Shown: piece by piece, positions 56,939 to 64,000 of the stretch
Layout of the letters: each line of letters starts with the position of its first letter
Position numbering within the stretch: the stretch's first letter is position 1
Assembly: GCA_027924645.1 (NCBI GenBank)
Contig: BSBN01000829.1
Location: 1,922,001 to 1,986,000 of the forward strand
DNA length: 64,000 nucleotides
Reading direction: 5' to 3'
Source: Cunninghamia lanceolata
Taxonomy: Eukaryota > Streptophyta > Pinopsida > Cupressales > Cupressaceae
Position numbers and translations under genes: made by a program
Notes under the pieces: model-generated
Told to the model about the DNA's origin: nothing
Seen by the model: the letters and a program-made list of their open reading frames with translations, nothing else
Database searches by the model: none

Positions 56939-57800
56939 TTACTCATATACCTGCTTACGACATGCAATATCTAGTCTTGTGCATACCATGGCGTGCATTA
57001 AACTTCCTATAGCTGAAGCATATGGTATCTTGGACATTGTTTCTTCCTCCTCTTGTGTCTTAGGACACATCTCCTTCGTCAATTTCAAATGACTAGGCAA
57101 AGGTGTGCTGACAACTTTTGCATTCTCCATATGGAATCTTTTCAACACCTTTTCAACATAATCAGCCTAAGATAGAGTCAATTTTCTGTTCTTCCTATCT
57201 CTGCAAATTTTTATACCAAGGATTTGTTTTGCTGCCCCAAATCCTTCATAGCAAATGATTGTGCTAACTGTTGTTTTAACTCTCTTATGTGATCCATGTT
57301 AGACCCTGCTACAAGTATGTCATCAACATATAAACATAAAATAATGTAGCTGTCATTATCCAACCTCTTAAAATAAACACAATGGTTAGAATTACACCAG
57401 CTGTAGTCTTGCTCAACCATAAAACTATCAAATTTCAAATACCATTGTCGAGGTGCTTGTTTCAATCCATATAAGCTCTTTTTCAATCTGCACACCAATT
57501 TCTCCTTACCTTTGATCTCAAATCCTTGTGGTTATTCCATATATATCTCCTCCTCCAAATCACCATGGAGAAAGATAGTTTTCACATCTAGCTATTCCAA
57601 ATGCAAATCTTCAGCAACCACAATACTTAAAACAATACAAATAGAAGTCATCTTAACAATCAAAGAAAAAATCTCATCAAAATTAATACCTTTTTTCTAT
57701 GCAAATCCTTTTACAACTAATTTGGCTTTAAATCTTTTATTACCCCCATCTTCCTCTTTCAACCTATAAACCCATTTGTTGGGTAAAACCTTTTACCTAT
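56939..57800 (-). pseudogene. Copia reverse transcriptase
   Basis: The minus strand carries NKWVYRLKEE, FDEIFSLIVKMTSI, LDVKTIFLHGDLEEEI, VCRLKKSLYGLKQAPRQWYL, the active site LCLYVDDILVAGS (57498-57211 frame) and FAMKDLG, then HMENAKVVSTPLPSHLKL (57148-56939). YVDD is intact. Frame changes and stops break it near 57211 and 57500-57560. Confidence 0.92.
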
Positions 57801-57809
57801 AGGCAACTT

Positions 57810-59000
57810 ACATAATCCCCAAGTCTAATTTTTTGGCAAGGAGTCCATTTCTTCTTTCATTGCAAGCTCCCACTGAACCTTTGTATCCACTTGCATAGCT
57901 TCATCATACCCTTCTAGTTCACCAACATATGTTAACAAAATAGAATACAAAGAGGGAGAAAACCTTTTAGAACATCTACTTAGCCTTGTTGGCCATCTAA
58001 CATTCACTGAAGTTTGTGGTATTTCTTGTTATTGTTGGGGAGCATGAGGAACCACTAGAACATCACTATTTGGAGTATCATCCAACACCACATAATCTTT
58101 TTCTTTCTTCTCATGCTGCTGCAACTGATCTATGTACAACACCTTCTCATTGAATACAACATCCCTGCTGCTCACAATTTTTATATTTTTAACATCCCAA
58201 AGCCTATAACCAAATTTATCAATGCCATATCCAATGAAGATACATATTTTTGATTTTGCATCTAGCTTGATTCTATTTTCAGAATCTACATGTGTAAATG
58301 CTTCACATCCGAAGGTTTTGAGAAAAGAATAACTCACTTTCTTACATGTTCATGCTTCCTTTGGAATACCATAGCCCAAAGGAACTGAAGGACCTCTATT
58401 AATTAAATATACAATAGTATTGATAGCCTCTGCCTACATGTTTAAAGGCAGCCCAACATGCAATCTCATGCTCCTTGCACACTCCATTATTGTCCTATTC
58501 ATGCACTTAGCCACTCCATTTTCTTGTGGAGTCCCTAGAACCATTTTATGCCTACGAATTCCATTAAAGGAACAATAATCCTTGAATTCTTTGCTGCAAT
58601 ACTCACCACCATTATCAGATCTAAGACATTTTAATCTTTTACCCATCTCATTCTCAACCAAGCTTCTCCATTTCTTAAATGTTTCAAATACATCAGATTT
58701 CTATCTAAGGAAATAAATCCAAACTTTCCTAGTTGCATCATCTATGAATGTAACATAATACTGAGAGCCACCGAGAGAAGATACCTGAGCCAGTCCCCAT
58801 ACATTTATATGCACAAGCTCCAACTTTTCATCTTTATTTTGCTTCCCATCCTTGAGAAAACTAACTCTCTTTTATTTTCCATACACACAACTTTCACAGA
58901 AATCCATATTAATATATTTTAGAGCTGGTAAAACTTTCTTAGAATGAAATACCTTCATACCTTTTTACTCATATGCCCAAGTTTGTTATGTCACAGTGTT
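57810..59000 (-). pseudogene. Copia integrase
   Basis: Core motifs: CLRSDNGGEYCSKEFKDYC (second Asp) and LGTPQENGVAKCMNRTIME (Glu replaced by Ala-Lys around the usual NG.AER) in 58661-58434. The C-terminal region 58337-58029 has FGCEAFTHV and CIFIGYGIDKFGYRLWD. Upstream, HNKLGHMSKK at about 58985-58955 is the zinc/GAG-pre-integrase start. Several frame changes. Confidence 0.85.
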
Positions 59001-59423
59001 GTCTAAGAACCTGCAACAATTGTTTCAGTCTCTTCCTACAAACCCACATCAACTATTCCTAAACCTGTTTATTTTTTCTCTACAACAACTAAAGTAGAAG
59101 GAGCAGTATAACCTATACAAAGATATAAGGTGCCTACTTTCACACCTTTTGCTACTATTAAGGCACCTCTTGAAACCTTCTAATTTTTATCATTAAAAGT
59201 AACTGTGCAACCTTCATCACCTAGCTGCCCTACTGAAATTAAATTCTTACTTGGCCTTGGAACATGCCTTACCTCTTGTAGTAGTCAATGATTCCCATTC
59301 TGCAACCTAATCTTAATTCTTCCCTTTCCAACAATCTGATAGGGTTCGTTATCTCCTAAATAAACCAGCCCAAAATCCCCTTGGACATAATCAAGAAAAT
59401 AACTTCTATGGGGCGTAGCATGA
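59001..59423 (-). pseudogene. Copia protease fragment, cut at an insertion
   Basis: Coding begins abruptly with HATPHRSYFLDYVQGDFG, just after the catalytic Asp-Ser/Thr-Gly of a copia protease, which is lost. VGKGRIKIRLQNG and VGQLGDEGCTV follow. The break coincides with the end of the 59424-64000 LTR. Confidence 0.8.
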
Positions 59424-60654
59424 TGTCATGCCCAAATTTTCCATGTGGTCACAACACTCATCACACGTGTCATACCCACATCAGTCATGTGGTTATGACA
59501 CGAAACATAAAAAATTTTCTCAAGCTTCCCTAGTAACCCCCTCGCATGCGTAAGCATGCTCGGCGGTATATGCTCGAGGCAAAAATTCTACAGTTGTCGG
59601 TGGGGTACAAAGTACAATTGCATTCATCCGGACGCACACAGTCCAACAAGGGGGTCTCTATGACGCCATTATTGTCGCTACAAGGTTTATATTATCGAGG
59701 TTCCTAACCCTAAATCTCAGCAGATTTTGGTAGCATAACGCCTTACGACGTAAGTGGGAATTACTCAACACTATACTACTTACGGGGTTCCCTGATAGAT
59801 TAACAACTTCCCACGACGCCTTGTTCCTACTAAACTGACTCGTGATCTCCCTCTTGGGTTATTTTTCAGCAAAGCACATTTGTCTGCCTTCTTTCTCGTT
59901 TCCTGAAATATACTCCTACTTTGAACTTAGCATTCTCAACAAGACAGTTCGTTTACCCTCTCTTCCGTTTCTTTGGATCTTAATTTTGATTGTATTCCTA
60001 TCGCGCTCACCTTAACTATTTCTTTGAAATTTAGTTTGTTTATATTTCGGTCTCTCTCTTTTGATTTCTAAGTTTTCTTTATGTTTATCCTGTCCTTTCT
60101 TCATATTCTACATCAATCAGAGTTATCACTGTATCTATTTTAACATTGTTCCTAACTTCCGGATGGTACAAATCACACAGGCTGGTTTACTACTTCGCTG
60201 GACTCAGCCCCTTATTTTCTCCAACCAAGATTCTCCTCTACATTTGTATTAATTAATCTTGTTCCTAAGCAAAAATTAGCGGAAAGTACATCTACTTAGT
60301 TCTCTTATCCCAGGTGGAAAATGCCGCGCATTTTCTCCTCTGTGTTTTCCAATGTTAGTTTTTCTTCTTCTATTTCTCTTTCATGTTTTCTCCATTGGGC
60401 GTTTACTAACTACAGTTGATATTAAAATGGCCTCACATGGAATGTCTGTGATGGCTTCTTAAGTTTATTTCCAGTGTTCTTTTAAACAAGGTGACGTGTA
60501 TTTTTCCTCTTCATTTTCCTAGTTATTGAATTGCGTTGATAGTTGAAACTTCTGAGAAACTCTTCCAGGAATATTATAGTATATTTCTTTAAGCTCTCTC
60601 ATTAAGTTAAAATTTTATTATCTCTTGTTGTTGTAACGACAAAACGGCCTCACC

Positions 60655-60900
60655 CAATTATTATATAATATATGTATGTATCGATATATTTATATATATA
60701 TAAGATTATATATAGATATATAAATAGATATATACAATTATATTTCTCTTATTGTTATTATTGCTATTGTTATTATTACTATTATTAATTACTAATACTA
60801 TTATTACAATTGTTAGTTTATTTTATTAAGTTATTTAAATATTATTACTATTGTTATTATTTCAATTGTTATTCTTTTATTTTTCTATTTATATAGACAA
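60655..60900. repeat. AT-rich simple repeat (TA and ATT/TTA runs)
   Basis: TATATA stretches are followed by many TATTATTAC-type trinucleotide repeats within the minus-strand LTR. Other short TA runs lie near 61517 and 62023. Confidence 0.8.
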
Positions 60901-60987
60901 TATTAGAACTTCCTTTTATAAAACCCATACAATTATGCTTCATTGAAGGGCTGAAGCCCTAATATCATTTTGCATTTGAATTGTGCC

Positions 60988-61400
60988 CTAATTTTTTTGT
61001 GTGGCAAGTTGTAGACATGGCGGCGGCCATGGAGGAGGGCCAGCCTGAGAAGGGAGGGGGGTTTTATTTGTGAGAGGTGGTGGGTATGGAGGTGGCCGAA
61101 GCCACGTTGGGGCCGCGCGAACTGAAATGTGGAGGGCCATGAGAGGGCGGCGGGTAGGCGGGATTTGTGGCAGCACTGAGGCCGCAGAGTCAGTGGCGGG
61201 TGAACGGGGTTGTGGCGGCGTGCTGGCCGTGGGGGCAGTGGTGGCCGGGGTTTTCGTGGGTAGCGGGGATGTGGGGAGGGGCGGAGTCCCCACCCACATC
61301 CCACTACGTGGGGTGTGGGTGGGGGCTCTGCCCCTCCCCACACCCAAGAGAATATACAATGGTGGTGGGAAGGTTCGAACCCTTCCCACCACCACTTCTT
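60988..61400 (-). other. GC- and CpG-rich block of the minus LTR with a small open frame
   Basis: It corresponds in position to the GC-rich blocks of LTRs 1-3. Open frames exist on both strands (for example 61395-60988 minus, 135 codons, Pro/Arg/Thr-rich) but no family is recognised, and high GC alone favours such frames. CpG is strikingly frequent compared with the rest of the window. Confidence 0.5.
61360..61394. other. Perfect 14-bp hairpin with TTCGAAC loop
   Basis: The arms TGGTGGTGGGAAGG (61360-61373) and CCTTCCCACCACCA (61381-61394) are exactly complementary around a 7-nt loop TTCGAAC. It resembles a tRNA T-arm or B-box, but no other tRNA parts are present. Confidence 0.8.
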
Positions 61401-63320
61401 CAATTTTTATATGTGCTGTGTGACAGCACTCACAGCAAAAAAAATGGTTTTTTTTTATATTTTCTTTTTAATCTATTTCTTTTACTGAGAATTTATTCTT
61501 TGTTAATAACATGATAATATATATATATATATCACTTACTCTCTGTCATATTCCCTTCACAGGGAAATAACAAAAGAAAATACAGAGAATTAGATGATTA
61601 AACCTTTAAATATAATTCTATTTAATAATCCTATTAATAGTTTTCCTTCACAGATACTTTATAGATAAAGAGAAATGAAGACAAATAAATCTAATTTATC
61701 TTACAATCACATTTTCATATAATAATTAAACACTTCAATTGCAGAGAACAACCAATAATTCTTTCACATGCAATTTACAATTATAGATTCTTTAATAATT
61801 GAAAATTTTAATTGCAAGGAATGACTTAAAACTCTATTTATCTATCATGTTCAATTCTAGTTCATTTAATATCAACTAATACTTTAGCATTGTAAATACA
61901 GGGAATTAAACGTAAATTTCTTAAACTGCCATTTACACTTTAATTAAGAAATATATAAGCAAATACGGAAATTAAACTTCATACAATTAATGTTAAATGA
62001 GGAGTTTAGTAAAATCGATAATTATATATATATATATATATATTTTCTTTCCTTAATTCACATTTGCTAATTTCAATATAGTGCATATTAGCTTCAAATA
62101 GAGAATGGAAAGAATTATTACAAATGCATTGGCTCACAACTAATTACAACTACAATATCTAAAAATTAGCAAAATTCATGATTTCCTCCAAACACCTCCT
62201 AACAATACTATAGTTAAACTTTAACACCTTTGTCAAGATCAACATCAAATTTCACTACTCAACAATAGATACTCCAAGTATACATAACTGTCAAAACTCA
62301 TTACTAACAAACACCACTGAAGGGAAGAATTTCTCTCTTTCCCCAACAATAAATTATACAACTTCAGAGGAAGAGAATCCCTCCACAATGAAATGTAAAC
62401 AGGATGTAGCTCAATGGACCACACTCTTCTTATAGTACGGATGAAATTCATTCTCCCTAATTACCGAACTCCTCCAGTTTCCATCATTAAGTTTCAAGAG
62501 GTAACCTGCGTATCAAAGACAAACAAAGAAGAAAACACCACTCATCTAGCTCTCCTCCCTACCATAGACCCGCAAGAGGGTCACCCCCGAGCTAGGGAGA
62601 TCATACTCACACCTGGGTAACTCAAGCAATCCACTTCACAATAGGGAACAACAACAAACCCAAAGCATACAAACACCCGTGGGTAAATTTCACAACACGA
62701 AAACTCAACTACAGTGAGCTTCACAAGGGGCAGGAGAGTGGACACACTCGACTCCAGAGTGTCACCCTTACATATATTATAACCAACACAATTTCTCTTG
62801 GCCTCAAACCAAGTTTGATCACAAAATTTCCCAAGGAATCTGTATTTGACTCTCTAGTCAAAGAACCGGTCACAAATACATGCCCTCAAGGCTTTCAACA
62901 TCCCAAAAGAAGAACCCAGGTATGCACCCGAGGAGGATCACTCCTCCCCTACCCCAAACTTGATGAGCATTTCTCCCAAGTGGGAGAAGCTCTGTCAACA
63001 ACCCAACAACAGATCCCACAAAAACATATCTAAAACACAACAAATGAACAACTTTCACACACTTTTTATACAACAATCAGATATACGAAAGAGAGGTAAT
63101 AATAAACCAACCTTACAAGCCCTTCAAGGATGAAGCTGTTGTAGAGCTACACTGAGATCTTCTCCAACCAAAGCCACCAACTCCCTCCTCCTTTCCCTCT
63201 CCCAAAAGCTAACTTTCTTATTTTGGCAATCAAAATAAAACTCTCCCAAAATTCAACTAACTCCCTTCCCATCCCAAAATGGAATTCAAATAACCCAAAT
63301 CCTTTCAGTTTAGAGGAATG

Positions 63321-63345
63321 GGGAGGTGACACTTGTCACCTCCTC
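63321..63345. other. Hairpin GAGGTGACA / TGTCACCTC in the minus LTR
   Basis: It is the counterpart of the GGTGACAAGTGTCACC hairpin at 26165-26190 in LTR 1. It lies within a region (63300-63720) with further inverted repeats, collinear with the hairpin cluster of LTRs 1-3. Confidence 0.75.
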
Positions 63346-64000
63346 TCTCTTCCCAAAACCACTATTATGTCCCAAGGGATGAGTGTTGGCTTATGTCACT
63401 CACCCATCCCTAGAGTACTCCTTATCCCTCTCCTCATGTCATTTCTCTTACGCATGGGAGAAATAAAAGAAATTAAAGGAGGAAAAGATAGGTGACCCAT
63501 GCCTCTTCTTCCTTCCTTCATTATGGATGACCCCACAACTCATGGGGAATCTCACTAATGGTGAGGGTGACTTCAAGTCAATCCCTCTATAATGGATGGG
63601 TTTGTAGTCATCTCTTACCTTGGGGATTGAAGAGGGATGGGTTGGGTGTTGGTACAACCCATCATGTCCCCCCCATACCTCCAATTTTCGCCACCTAACT
63701 TTAGGGTGAGGTTAAGATGACCTCATGGAGGTTACTCAAGGGTTACCCCTGCCAAATGGGGCCCTAGACCCATGGGGTATAACCCAGGGTCAACTTTAAC
63801 CTACTCAGGACACCTAGGGTCATGTTAAAATACAAGAAAAGGCCTCAAGAATTAAAATAAAAGAAAAGAATTTTAAATACAATCTTTTACAACACAAATC
63901 ATAAGTCAGTGTTACAAGAGGGTAGACCAACCCATTCGACCTTATGAAAGACCACATTACAACACCACATCAAACACAGAGTGATCTTGGTTCCTCGTGG

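Larger units (their letters stand above)
55758..59423 (-). mobile_element. Tork-like Ty1/copia retrotransposon, truncated by a chromovirus insertion
   Basis: On the minus strand: protease fragment, GAG-pre-integrase, integrase, RT, RNase H, polypurine tract and 3' LTR. The gag and 5' LTR are cut off at 59424 by another element's LTR. The bases CATGA at 59419-59423 would be one copy of that insertion's target duplication. RT and RNase H motifs are of the Tnt1/Tork type. Stops are frequent. Confidence 0.88.
59424..64000 (-). repeat. Long chromovirus-type LTR in minus orientation, running off the window
   Basis: Reading the minus strand, the end at 59424 (GGCATGACA) and its last 150 bp match the ends of LTRs 1-3, including CGAGGGGGTT and CATGACCACATG-type phrases. 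CTAGCTCGGGGGTGACCCTCTTGCGGGTCTA at 62565-62597 also matches. The rest is collinear but diverged. It is a related, distinct subfamily, at least 4,577 bp. Whether it is a solo LTR or the 3' LTR of a full element cannot be seen. Confidence 0.82.

Noticed and set aside
61366..61385. tRNA gene or tRNA-derived SINE
   Set aside because: Only a T-arm-like hairpin is present; no acceptor stem, D-arm, anticodon arm or A-box is visible at the proper distance.

Overview
The window is plant nuclear DNA that consists almost entirely of nested LTR retrotransposons. I find no convincing host protein-coding gene, rRNA, tRNA or CRISPR array. The element types point to a seed plant: Ty3 chromoviruses with a C-terminal chromodomain, a Tat-like Ty3 element with a second RNase H, and Tork-like Ty1/copia elements with initiator-Met tRNA primer sites. 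The long LTRs (about 4.5 kb), deep nesting and absence of genes suggest a large, repeat-rich genome, perhaps a gymnosperm; the species is inference. Most coding regions are broken, often by TAG or TGA stops where CAG, CGA or TGG would be expected, as in old methylated copies.

Layout. (1) 1-2.6 kb: AT-rich spacer with a TATA box and short direct repeats. (2) 2.66-20.8 kb: a decayed minus-strand Ty3 element. In its transcription order it runs gag zinc knuckle, protease, an extra RNase H, RT, RNase H, integrase, then a large unrecognised coiled-coil ORF (about 1,200 codons), then a probable LTR. (3) 7909-15281: a plus-strand, non-autonomous copia-like element with 1.1-kb LTRs and TTTTC target duplications, inserted into that coiled-coil ORF. 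It carries a coiled-coil/zinc-knuckle gag and its own unrecognised ORF of about 1,070 codons, and has no protease, RT or integrase. (4) 20.9-25.0 kb: non-coding, with a pre-miRNA-like foldback at 22.7 kb. (5) 25008-48730: a 23.7-kb tandem chromovirus, LTR-internal-LTR-internal-LTR, flanked by one TGATT duplication and inserted in a copia LTR whose body continues at 48.7-49.5 kb. (6) 49.5-50.5 kb: a Ty3 gag fragment and decayed primer site. (7) 50732-54845: a minus-strand copia-derived element with gag and protease only. (8) 55758-59423: a minus-strand Tork-like copia, cut in its protease by (9) a related long-LTR chromovirus LTR, 59424 to the window end.

None of these genes form a host pathway. 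The functional units are the retroelements: primer site, gag, protease/RT/RNase H/integrase and polypurine tract between LTRs. Elements lacking pol would depend on enzymes from relatives. The most unusual contents are the two large accessory ORFs, the extra RNase H placed before RT, the shared-LTR tandem, a hairpin cluster conserved in the long LTRs, and an exact 28-bp micro-inversion in the middle LTR.
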